Source: Christensenella sp. UBA1385
GTDB taxonomy: Bacteria > Bacillota > Clostridia > Christensenellales > Aristaeellaceae
Assembly: GCA_002305755.1 (NCBI GenBank)
Contig: DBQV01000019.1
Location: 2,174 to 50,513, forward strand
DNA length: 48,340 bases
Reading direction: 5' to 3'
Each line of letters starts with the position of its first letter. The stretch's first letter is position 1. Below are positions 14,203 through 21,140 of the stretch, one piece after another. The notes beneath the pieces were generated by a model that worked only from the letters and a program-made list of their open reading frames with translations, was not told the origin of the DNA and did not search any database. The translations under genes were made by a program, and so were the position numbers.

Positions 14203-14329
14203 GACATCGAAAAAAGGGAGGTAGTATTTCTTCTACACTTCTATGATGAAAGGAGGAAAACGCCGAAGACATCCGCCGGCAGCCAAAGCTGTATCAGCAG
14301 ATTTCAATCAGCGTTGTGTGGATATATAG

Positions 14330-15241
14330 TTATTTCAACAGCGGGCAAACATAGCTCTCCAACGATTGTTGCAGCCAATTTCGGAATTGGGCTTTTTCCG
14401 GCAGATCATTGGTCCCCGTCTTTTCCAGCAGCACCACCGGCAGCTCTCGCAGCTCCCGGATGGGCAGGAATTTGATCCTAGCATCATTGAACACCGATAC
14501 GTCCCGCCCGCAGTAAATGCTCACCGCATCGCCCCGGGCCACCCGATGGATCACTTCTTCCCGCTTGACCAGGTGGGCCTCCGTGCCTTCCCGATCCGGG
14601 TAAATGGATTGGGGTGTAAAATCAAAGTATCGCATCAATTCGTGGATCAAGTACCAGGAGAAGGGGCTTTCATAAAAGTGGAGGCCATTCAAATCCTGAA
14701 AGGACACGCTGTCCTGCCGGGCTAGATCCGATTCCACACTGACCAGCAGATAAGGTGCGTCACTGTACAATTCGGTGTACTTGAGCGTAGGCGGAATCAC
14801 CATAGGTTTGGGCGCGATACAGAAATCATAGTGCCCGTGCAGCATCATGTCCACCACGTCCGAAAACACGCTGCTCTGATCAAATTCCACCGTGTCTTTG
14901 GGATAAGCCTGCATGTACTCCTGCAATGCTGCGCGGTAGGCATAGGATTTGGGGCAGATCAGCGCTCGCACCTTGCGCTTTTCAGTGTAGCGTTCCAGCC
15001 TCTTCAGCGCATCCAGATACAAAGGCTTGATGCGGTTGCAATCCTCGTAAAAGCTCTTGCCAGCCGGGGTGAGGCGGATGGGGTGTTTGCTTCGATCAAT
15101 CAGCCGCACGCCCAAATCCTTTTCCAAGCGCATAATGGCCTTCGAGAAAGAGGATTGAGAAATCTGGTTCCGCTCCGCTGCTTCAGAGAAATTCAGGCAC
15201 TCGGCAACGGTCAGAAAGTAAGCGATGGTTTCCGATTCCAT
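14330..15241 (-). CDS. LysR-type transcriptional regulator
   Basis: 303 residues from the ATG at 15241, with AAGGAG upstream; an upstream TTG in frame would add six residues. The N-terminal winged helix-turn-helix spans residues 1-60 (YFLTVAECLNFSEAAERNQISQSSFSKAI, recognition helix near 30-45, then RLTPAGKSF), followed by a two-lobe effector domain. It is divergent from the metallo-hydrolase/MATE genes and near the peptide operon, so it is the natural candidate to bind the related boxes at 13593-13629, 14137-14173 and 15310-15324. The inducer is unknown. Confidence 0.92.
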   Translation of the reverse strand: MESETIAYFLTVAECLNFSEAAERNQISQSSFSKAIMRLEKDLGVRLIDRSKHPIRLTPAGKSFYEDCNRIKPLYLDALKRLERYTEKRKVRALICPKSYAYRAALQEYMQAYPKDTVEFDQSSVFSDVVDMMLHGHYDFCIAPKPMVIPPTLKYTELYSDAPYLLVSVESDLARQDSVSFQDLNGLHFYESPFSWYLIHELMRYFDFTPQSIYPDREGTEAHLVKREEVIHRVARGDAVSIYCGRDVSVFNDARIKFLPIRELRELPVVLLEKTGTNDLPEKAQFRNWLQQSLESYVCPLLK

Positions 15242-15309
15242 AAAAGCTCCTTGGGACAATCGGTTTGGGCGGGAATCATTTCATCTATTCTCGTTGTGTC
15301 TACAATATC

Positions 15310-15324
15310 ATTCCCAGTTGGAAT
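15310..15324. promoter_or_regulatory. LysR-like operator between the divergent LysR and hydrolase genes
   Basis: ATTCCCAGTTGGAAT is a perfect inverted repeat (ATTCC-N5-GGAAT) that fits the T-N11-A rule. It lies in the 143-base gap between the divergently transcribed regulator and hydrolase genes, the classical place for autoregulation and target control by a LysR protein. A weak plus-strand promoter (TAGTCA/CATACT, 18 bases apart) may lie directly downstream. Confidence 0.6.
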
Positions 15325-15384
15325 AGTCAATATTTGACAAGGAAACACATACTTCGACAGCCTGTTCAGAGGGAGGAAATCATC

Positions 15385-16425
15385 ATGAAGAGTATGGAAC
15401 CGATCCGCGGCATGTCCAAGGCTCAGCGCAAATTATGGGGCAATCCGCAGAATGTGATCAGCTGGGCCTACATGAAGCAATTGCGGGAGCATAACGACAC
15501 CCGCAAGGTATACGATTGCAACCCCTACATCGAGGTGTACCAATTCCGGGATAACCTGTACGGCTTGTTCAACCAGAACTGCGACGGCGCTGGCGACGTA
15601 TGGCAGTGGCTGATCGTAGGGCCCAACAAGTGCCTGCTGGTGGATACGGCCTATGGTCTGGGCGATATGAAAGCGCTGGTGGATGAGATTTCCGGCGGTA
15701 AGGAAATCATCGTGGTCAACACCCACGATCATTTCGACCATGCCTTCGGGAACTGTCGTTTTGATCGAGTCTACTGCCACGAAGCGCTGGTGCCTCTGCT
15801 GCAAGCACAGAATGAGCACATGTGGGATTACCTTTGGAATCATGAAACAGGCGAAAACATCTGGCTTGAATTCGACCGCAAGGACCTGCCCGAATTCAAA
15901 CCCTATGAGATCATCGGCGTGCCCGATGGATACACCTGGGACTTGGGCGGCGGCTATATGGTGGAATTGATCAATTCCAACGGCCACGGTGGCCCAGGCG
16001 CAGCCATGTATCTGGATCATCACAACAAGATCCTCTTCCCCGGCGACAACATCTGTTCCGACGTGTCGGGCTGCGGCAGCGTGTCCTATCCGCTTGAAGA
16101 ATGCTCGCTGTACAAATACCGGGAGTGCGTACGGAAACTAGTCAATCGGATGGACGAAATCGATTCCATTTTTCCCATGCATTTTACGGTCGATCTGGAA
16201 AATCGCCTGTTGGTAGATATCCTGGAGTGTCTGGATACTATCCTGGACGATCCGGAAAAGAACTACGATTATTTCAGCATGTCCTTCAATCCCAACGATG
16301 TAAACGGCGCTAAGCGCAAGCGTTACAGCAAATATGTGAAGGGGTTCAGCGTAATCAGCTATTCCATCTTAGCCAAGGACGAGCTGCCTGCACCCTCGGC
16401 CATCCGGGCGCTGACCAAAAAATAA
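15385..16425 (+). CDS. metallo-beta-lactamase-fold hydrolase (copy 2)
   Basis: 346 residues from the ATG at 15385, chosen for the GGGAGGAA ribosome site 6-8 bases upstream. The metal site is canonical: HDHFDH at residues 114-119, His201 (NGHGG), Asp221 (LFPGD) and His266 (FPMHF). It is a clear paralogue of the protein at 6967-7983, with near-identical blocks such as NPYIEVYQFR and NQNCDGAGDVWQ. Genomic context: first gene of a plus-strand pair with a MATE exporter, divergent from a LysR regulator. A degrading or processing enzyme paired with an exporter suggests handling of a small molecule or peptide-derived compound. The substrate cannot be told from sequence. Confidence 0.9.
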   Translation: MKSMEPIRGMSKAQRKLWGNPQNVISWAYMKQLREHNDTRKVYDCNPYIEVYQFRDNLYGLFNQNCDGAGDVWQWLIVGPNKCLLVDTAYGLGDMKALVDEISGGKEIIVVNTHDHFDHAFGNCRFDRVYCHEALVPLLQAQNEHMWDYLWNHETGENIWLEFDRKDLPEFKPYEIIGVPDGYTWDLGGGYMVELINSNGHGGPGAAMYLDHHNKILFPGDNICSDVSGCGSVSYPLEECSLYKYRECVRKLVNRMDEIDSIFPMHFTVDLENRLLVDILECLDTILDDPEKNYDYFSMSFNPNDVNGAKRKRYSKYVKGFSVISYSILAKDELPAPSAIRALTKK

Positions 16426-16459
16426 CTGCGGTTCTCATATCGACCACGGAGGATACGGC

Positions 16460-17836
16460 ATGACACAAGTAAAGCGCGTTGGCAGGGATTTGACCCAGGG
16501 ATCTGTCCTGAAAGGGCTGATACTCTTTGCTCTGCCCATTATTCTTGCCAATCTGATTCAGCAATTATATTCCATGGTTGACCTGATGGTGATCGGTCAA
16601 TTCGTGGGCAATGCAGGGACATCCGGCGTATCTATCGGTGGCGAAGTATCCGATTTTCTAACGCCCGTGGCTACTGCCTTCGCCACCGCCGGCCAGATCG
16701 TGATCGCCCAGCTGGCAGGGGCCAAACGCCAGTCCGAGCAAAAAGAAGTGACCGGCAGTTTCCTTACCCTCATGATGGCCATCTCCGTTGGCTTTATGGT
16801 TGTGATCCTGCTAATGCGTGCCCCACTGCTCAACGCCCTGAATTGCCCGCCGGAAGCATATTCGCAGGCCATGGACTACCTGATCATCACCACCATCGGG
16901 TTGCCCTTCATTTTCGGCTATAACGCCGTGTGCGGGATCCTGCGCGGCATGGGTGACAGTCGAAGGCCGCTTCTCTTCATCGTTATCGCCGCCACGGCCA
17001 ATATCTTCTTGGATCTGCTTCTGGTCGCTGTCATTCCCCTGGAAGCGGCCGGCACTGCTATCGCCACGGTAGCGTCCCAGCTGGCTTCCTTCATTGCCGC
17101 ATTTGTGTGCATGTATAAAAATAAGGAAGTCTTCGGCCTGGAATTTAACCGGAAATTTTTCAAGATTCGAAAAGAGCCTACGCTGATCATTGTGAAGTTA
17201 GGCCTGCCCCAGGCCGCCCGGTCCATCCTGGTGCGAATCTCCATGCTGTGGGTGAATGCCAGCGTGAATGCTTACGGGCTGGTTGAATCCTCCACAAACG
17301 CCATCGGCAACAAGCTACAAAAATTCTTGGAAATCTATTCCCAAAGCTTGTCCCAGGCCGGTGGTGCCATGGTGGGCCAGAATTTGGGCGCAAAAGCCCA
17401 CGACCGGGCAAAGAAAACCGTCTATTGGACGTGCATCACTTGCGTAATTTTCGCTTCCTTCGTTTCGCTGCTGGTATATTTCTTCCCTAAGCAGGTTTTC
17501 GGCATCTTTACTACCGATGCTGCCGTATTGGAAATGGGTGTCACATATCTGTTTATCATGATCATCCATTTCTTTGCCTCCGCCGTCACTTCTTCCTTCC
17601 AGTGTATGGTGATCGGCGTGGGCAACGCCACGTTGAATTTCGTGATCGGCATCATGGACGGCATCATCTGCAAGATCGGCCTGAGCTTGATTTTCGTCAA
17701 CCTGATGATTATGGGGGTGTACGGCTACTTCTGGGGCACAGCCCTTAGCCGCATCATCCCCGGCATCATCTGCATCGCTTACTTCTGCGGGGGAACGTGG
17801 AAGAATGCTACGGTGCTGAAAGCTAAGAAAGCGTGA
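16460..17836 (+). CDS. MATE family efflux transporter
   Basis: 458 residues with about 12 membrane spans, a multidrug/organic-compound exporter driven by a cation gradient. MATE features are seen: the start LTQGSVLKGLILFALPIILANLIQQLYSMVD, the loop ...GTSGVSIGGEV, the repeat-half motif SQSLSQAGGAMVGQNLGAK that begins the second bundle, and FQCMVIGVGNA. GGAGG lies 7 bases before the ATG and the gap to the hydrolase gene is 34 bases, so they share a transcript. Terminator at 17980-18023. Confidence 0.93.
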   Translation: MTQVKRVGRDLTQGSVLKGLILFALPIILANLIQQLYSMVDLMVIGQFVGNAGTSGVSIGGEVSDFLTPVATAFATAGQIVIAQLAGAKRQSEQKEVTGSFLTLMMAISVGFMVVILLMRAPLLNALNCPPEAYSQAMDYLIITTIGLPFIFGYNAVCGILRGMGDSRRPLLFIVIAATANIFLDLLLVAVIPLEAAGTAIATVASQLASFIAAFVCMYKNKEVFGLEFNRKFFKIRKEPTLIIVKLGLPQAARSILVRISMLWVNASVNAYGLVESSTNAIGNKLQKFLEIYSQSLSQAGGAMVGQNLGAKAHDRAKKTVYWTCITCVIFASFVSLLVYFFPKQVFGIFTTDAAVLEMGVTYLFIMIIHFFASAVTSSFQCMVIGVGNATLNFVIGIMDGIICKIGLSLIFVNLMIMGVYGYFWGTALSRIIPGIICIAYFCGGTWKNATVLKAKKA

Positions 17837-18166
17837 TGAGCCTGCCTTGGAACAATAAGTTGGACTGTATCGCACCTGACAAGGCATGAGGATATGTGCC
17901 TCGTATCTGCACTGTCCATGTTGATCCTGCACCTTTTCCTTTAGGTCACAAACTTCGGATAGTAAACATTAATCAATTGCAAGGACTCTTGCTCCGAATT
18001 GATGCAAGAGTCCTTGATTTTTGTTGGATTTTGTTATGAACCCTCAGCTGTCGTCCCGCGAATGGATGCTGATTTCCTCCAAATCCATCGTCATCTTTGG
18101 GTGCTTTTTCCGCACGCCTTTGCCATCACCTCCGGGCGCTGTATGAGCGAGCAGGATCAGCATCCT
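17837..18166. other. intergenic region with terminator
   Basis: 330 bases between the MATE gene and the convergent histidine-kinase gene. Apart from the terminator at 17980-18023 I see no gene, repeat or promoter that can be supported. It marks the right end of the lower-GC block. Confidence 0.5.
17980..18023 (+). terminator. intrinsic terminator after the MATE gene
   Basis: CAAGGACTCTTGC (17980-17992) pairs perfectly over 13 bases with GCAAGAGTCCTTG (18004-18016), with an 11-base loop, followed by ATTTTTG. The minus side has a weaker T-rich run, so some bidirectional effect for the convergent kinase gene is possible. Confidence 0.85.
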
Positions 18167-19405
18167 TCAGCCGCTCTTTCCTTCTCTCTCAAGCCAGCAG
18201 ACGATGCGCAGGCGGTCCATGCCCACGATCTGCGCGCTCACCCTTCCCCTGTGCTTCTCCGCTACGGCGCGCACGATCGCAAGGCCGATGCCGAAGCCGC
18301 CCTGTTCCTTGGATCGGGAAACGTCCGGCCGGTAAAAGCGATCGAAGAGGCGTTTCAGATCTTCTTCCTTCAGGGGATTTTTCATGGTATTTTCGGCCTC
18401 GATCACCACGCGGCGGCCGCTTTGCGAGGCCGAGAGGCTGACACTGTCACCCTCCGGCGAATACTTGAGCGCATTGTCACAAAGAATGCCGATCAGACGC
18501 CGGATGGCGGCCTCATCTCCCGTCATCATCAGGCTTTCGGGCGCGGTCAGCTGCATGCTTCCGCCGGAAAGCTCTGCCATCGCCCCAAAGGTCTCTGCGG
18601 TCTCCCGCAGCGCCCTTGAGAGGTCAAAGGCGCTCATCTGCAGGCCTGCGTTATCCTCATCCATGCGCGACAGGTAGACCATCTGGTTGACCAGCGCTCC
18701 CATGCCCTTCACCTGCCTGCGCGTGCTCTGCACCCACTCATTTTCGCCCAGGTCCATCGACAGCACGTCCATATTGGCCGAGATAACGGCCAGCGGGGTT
18801 TTGAGCTCGTGTCCCGCGTCCGTGATAAACTCCTTTTGCTTCACCGCGCTCTCGATCAGCGGGCGGATGGCGCGGCTGCTGATCAGGCTGACCAGCAGCC
18901 AGGCCAGCAATATGCCGCCCGCGCAGGCAAGGGCCGAAAAGACAGCCAGTGACCGCAAGGCCTCGAGGCGGTTTTCGATATTGAGAAACACGGCCAGGCT
19001 TGTTCCGTCCGCCCGGGGCTGGATCAGATAAAGATAGGGGGCCTCGTAGCCGCTGCTCTTCCTGCCCGTCAGCGCGCTGGCTGCCACCCGGCGCTGATTC
19101 TCTTCGTCCGCGTCCCGATCACGATCCGTGCTGCGCAGTGAGACGAGGCCGCCCGATGAGATCACAGCGGTAAAGTATCTGGATTCAAGCAGGGCATTGC
19201 CCAAACGGGAGGAACGCCCGAACTGGCCTCTGCCAGACTGCGTGGGGCCGCCATCGCTCTCTGCGATGTAGCGCAGCGTCTCCTGCAGCTCCGCCTCGAC
19301 GCTGATCCTGTTGGCCAGATTGATCACCACCGTCACCAGCACCATGGCGACGGCCAGGGCCAGCAGCGCGATGCGTATGAACCTGCGGCGTATTTTCTGT
19401 ATCAT
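18167..19405 (-). CDS. sensor histidine kinase
   Basis: 412 residues from the ATG at 19405, which overlaps the response-regulator stop as ATGA. Two membrane spans (about residues 10-30 and 153-175) enclose an extracytoplasmic sensor region of about 120 residues with no recognised domain. The HisKA motif ITDAGHELKTPLAVISANMD follows, with phosphoacceptor His199, then the ATP-binding domain with DNALKYS (N box), LFDRFYRPD (F box) and GGFGIGLAIV (G box). It is paired with the OmpR-type regulator upstream and probably with the secreted protein at 20230-20724. The signal is unknown. Confidence 0.94.
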   Translation of the reverse strand: MIQKIRRRFIRIALLALAVAMVLVTVVINLANRISVEAELQETLRYIAESDGGPTQSGRGQFGRSSRLGNALLESRYFTAVISSGGLVSLRSTDRDRDADEENQRRVAASALTGRKSSGYEAPYLYLIQPRADGTSLAVFLNIENRLEALRSLAVFSALACAGGILLAWLLVSLISSRAIRPLIESAVKQKEFITDAGHELKTPLAVISANMDVLSMDLGENEWVQSTRRQVKGMGALVNQMVYLSRMDEDNAGLQMSAFDLSRALRETAETFGAMAELSGGSMQLTAPESLMMTGDEAAIRRLIGILCDNALKYSPEGDSVSLSASQSGRRVVIEAENTMKNPLKEEDLKRLFDRFYRPDVSRSKEQGGFGIGLAIVRAVAEKHRGRVSAQIVGMDRLRIVCWLEREGKSG

Positions 19406-20076
19406 GCAAAGCACTCAAGATAGTAGCCCGCCCCACGGGAGACCCGGATCTCGGCTGAGGAGCCGAGATCTGACAGTTTTTTGCGCAGGAAGGAGATATT
19501 CACCCACACGACGCCGGTCTCCACCTCGCTGTCCCAGCCCCAGACGCGGTCCATCATCTGAGAAACCGTGAGCACCTGCCCCGGATGCTCCATCAGCATT
19601 TCCATCAGCTGAAAGGCCTTGTTGCCCAGCGTCAGGCTTTTTTCACCGCAGCGCAGCGTCATGCCGCCTCTGTCCAGGGCCAGATCCCCGCAGCGCAGCA
19701 CGTCCGGGGTATAGGGCGCTTTGCGGCGCAGCATGGCCCGCACGCGCGCCAGCAGTTCGCCCGTGGCAAAAGGCTTGGTCAGGTAGTCGTCCGCGCCCGC
19801 GTCCAGGCCGCTGACGCGGTCCTCTACCGCGTCTCTTGCCGTCATCATCAGGCAGGGCAGATCCTGCCCCTCCTGCCGCAGCCTGCGGACCACTTCCACG
19901 CCGCTCAGCCTCGGCATCATCCAATCGATGATCAGGCCGTCGTACTGCCCGCCGCGGATGTAATCGAGCGCGTCCTCGCCGTTGTACACGGCGTCCACGG
20001 CATAGCCGGAGCGTGTCAGCAGCGTCTGCACCGCCCGCGACAGCTCCCTGTCATCCTCCGCAAACAGCAGCCTCAT
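19402..20076 (-). CDS. OmpR/PhoB-family response regulator
   Basis: 224 residues. The receiver domain is at 1-115, with acidic pocket Glu7-Asp8-Asp9, phosphoacceptor Asp51 (IIDWMMPR), Thr79 and Lys101 (TKPF). The C-terminal winged-helix DNA-binding domain is at about 125-222 (LTLGNKAFQLMEMLM, VSRGAGYYLE). It is translationally coupled to the kinase gene by a 4-base overlap. A direct repeat with an 11-base period upstream of the neighbouring secreted-protein gene is a candidate target, as proteins of this family bind tandem sites of that spacing. Confidence 0.95.
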   Translation of the reverse strand: MRLLFAEDDRELSRAVQTLLTRSGYAVDAVYNGEDALDYIRGGQYDGLIIDWMMPRLSGVEVVRRLRQEGQDLPCLMMTARDAVEDRVSGLDAGADDYLTKPFATGELLARVRAMLRRKAPYTPDVLRCGDLALDRGGMTLRCGEKSLTLGNKAFQLMEMLMEHPGQVLTVSQMMDRVWGWDSEVETGVVWVNISFLRKKLSDLGSSAEIRVSRGAGYYLECFA

Positions 20077-20127
20077 ATCATCCCCCCTGCTTCAGTTTAT
20101 CAGAATTGTCCGCTCGCAGTAAACACA

Positions 20128-20157
20128 GGGCGCGGGAGGCCCAAGCCGCCCGCGCCC
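20128..20157. other. GC-rich hairpin between secreted-protein and regulator genes
   Basis: GGGCGCGGG (20128-20136) and CCCGCGCCC (20149-20157) form a perfect 9-bp stem. There is no T run on the minus side, so it is not a clear terminator; it may stabilise or attenuate read-through from the secreted-protein gene into the regulator genes. Confidence 0.4.
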
Positions 20158-20229
20158 CGATAGCGGATGATGTCATGCTGCTTCTCTTCTGATGGAAACA
20201 GTCTGTGAGAGAAACAGCGTCAGATCAAT

Positions 20230-20724
20230 TCAGCGCCTGCCTTTGCCGCCCATGCCGTTGCCGTGTCCGCCGCTGCCAATTCCAAGGCCCATGCCGTCTT
20301 GGCGGCCTGTGCCGAAGCCGAGGCCAAAGCCCTGCCCGTTCGCAGCGCGGTCCTTATAGTACTGCAGCACCAGGTCAGACTGCTCCTGGGTCAGCTTTCC
20401 GCTCTCCACCATCTGTTTGAGCTCGCTTTCAAGCAGCGTCAGCTGCATATCGCGCTGCGCCGTGGCATAGGCTTCGAGCGCAGCCTGCAGTGCCTGCTGT
20501 TCTTCGGTCAGCTGCTGCGTGCCCGTGCCGCTTGAAGGCATTCCGCGCTTGGTAGTGGCGGAGGTAGTGGTGTCGGGCGCGGCGGACTGCTGAACGGCAG
20601 CCTCCGCCGTCTGGGTCGCCGCGGGGTCGGCGGCCGCGGTCTCGGCCTTCACCGCCGAAATACCCAGCGCCAGCACCAGTGCCATGGCCGTCAGACCGGC
20701 CAGTATTCTGGAATTTTGTTTCAT
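20230..20724 (-). CDS. small secreted Gln/Gly-rich protein, DUF2680-like
   Basis: 164 residues from the ATG at 20724, chosen because AAGGAG lies 8-9 bases upstream. A signal peptide is evident (MKQNSRILAGLTAMALVLALGISAVKA). A low-complexity Ala/Thr linker follows, then a helical segment (LTEEQQALQAALEAYATAQRD... QMVESGKLTQEQSDLVLQYYKDR), and a Gly/Met/His-rich tail (GLGFGTGRQDGMGLGIGSGG). The LTEEQ...GKLTQEQ pattern resembles DUF2680 proteins, whose role is not established. It lies directly upstream of and in line with the two-component system, suggesting an envelope sensor accessory or a regulated envelope protein. The family call is moderate. Confidence 0.7.
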   Translation of the reverse strand: MKQNSRILAGLTAMALVLALGISAVKAETAAADPAATQTAEAAVQQSAAPDTTTSATTKRGMPSSGTGTQQLTEEQQALQAALEAYATAQRDMQLTLLESELKQMVESGKLTQEQSDLVLQYYKDRAANGQGFGLGFGTGRQDGMGLGIGSGGHGNGMGGKGRR

Positions 20725-20793
20725 CTTGTTTTCTCCTTTTCTCAATACGTTTTTCTGTTCCCTTCCCGGGACAGCCGTATTGTCGCATACAAA

Positions 20794-20811
20794 CCTTAAA
20801 CGAGCTTTAAA
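20794..20811. promoter_or_regulatory. direct repeat, possible response-regulator site
   Basis: CCTTAAA (20794-20800) and CTTTAAA (20805-20811) repeat with an 11-base period, about 75 bases upstream of the secreted-protein start. OmpR/PhoB-type regulators bind tandem sites with this period. Only position and spacing support this. Confidence 0.3.
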
Positions 20812-20842
20812 TCTCAAAACTTCTTTGTTTCCCTTTCAAAAC

Positions 20843-20871
20843 TTGACACCTTACCTCTCTCTACTTATAAT
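20843..20871 (+). promoter_or_regulatory. consensus sigma-A promoter of the structured RNA
   Basis: TTGACA (20843-20848), a spacer of exactly 17 bases, then TATAAT (20866-20871): a perfect housekeeping promoter. The start is expected at 20877-20879, which is exactly where the paired 5' arm of the structured RNA begins. Such a strong promoter 270 bases before the next start codon argues for an abundant RNA product. Confidence 0.85.
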
Positions 20872-20877
20872 TACCGG

Positions 20878-21080
20878 TGCAAGGGAATCTCCTGGAGTGT
20901 GCGCCAGTTCTCTGTTTTTACCCACATTTTTCATTACGGAGTCCTTGTTAATCCGTTGGATGTCACGCCCCCGCGGTAACGCGCCAGGGGACTTCAGAAA
21001 GCGGATGCGGGACACCGGCCTGCTTTACATAGCGGGTGAAAAAATAGAGAGCAGCGGCACTTTGGGAATCCCTTTTGTCA
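20878..21080 (+). ncRNA. ssrS: candidate 6S RNA (rod-like regulatory RNA)
   Basis: About 200 nt that fold back on themselves. Closing stem: CAAGGGA (20880-20886) with TCCC..TTTTG (21069-21077), plus AGTG (20896-20899) with CACT (21058-21061). Long stem: 20907-20925 (GTTCTCTGTTTTTACCCAC) pairs with 21032-21052 over about 18 bp. Then comes an open bubble of about 15 nt (20926-20940) against 18 nt (21014-21031). Upper stem: GTCC...ATCCG (20941-20955) with CGGAT..GGGAC (21002-21013). The apical hairpin is CGCG-GTAA-CGCG (20972-20983), a GNRA-type tetraloop. A rod with closing stem, central bubble and apical stem, about 200 nt long behind a strong promoter, is the hallmark of 6S RNA, which binds sigma-A RNA polymerase. 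Alternatives are another structured RNA or a long sua5 leader. Confidence 0.6.
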
Positions 21081-21090
21081 AGCGACAATC

Positions 21091-21110
21091 AGGGCCTTGT
21101 GCCCTATTTT
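21091..21110 (+). terminator. weak hairpin, possible 3' end of the structured RNA
   Basis: AGGGC (21091-21095) and GCCCT (21101-21105) with a 5-base loop are followed by ATTTTCATTTT. The stem is short, so it would be a weak or leaky terminator, which would leave some read-through into sua5. Confidence 0.35.
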
Positions 21111-21140
21111 CATTTTGTGATTCAGACGGAGATAAGCGCG

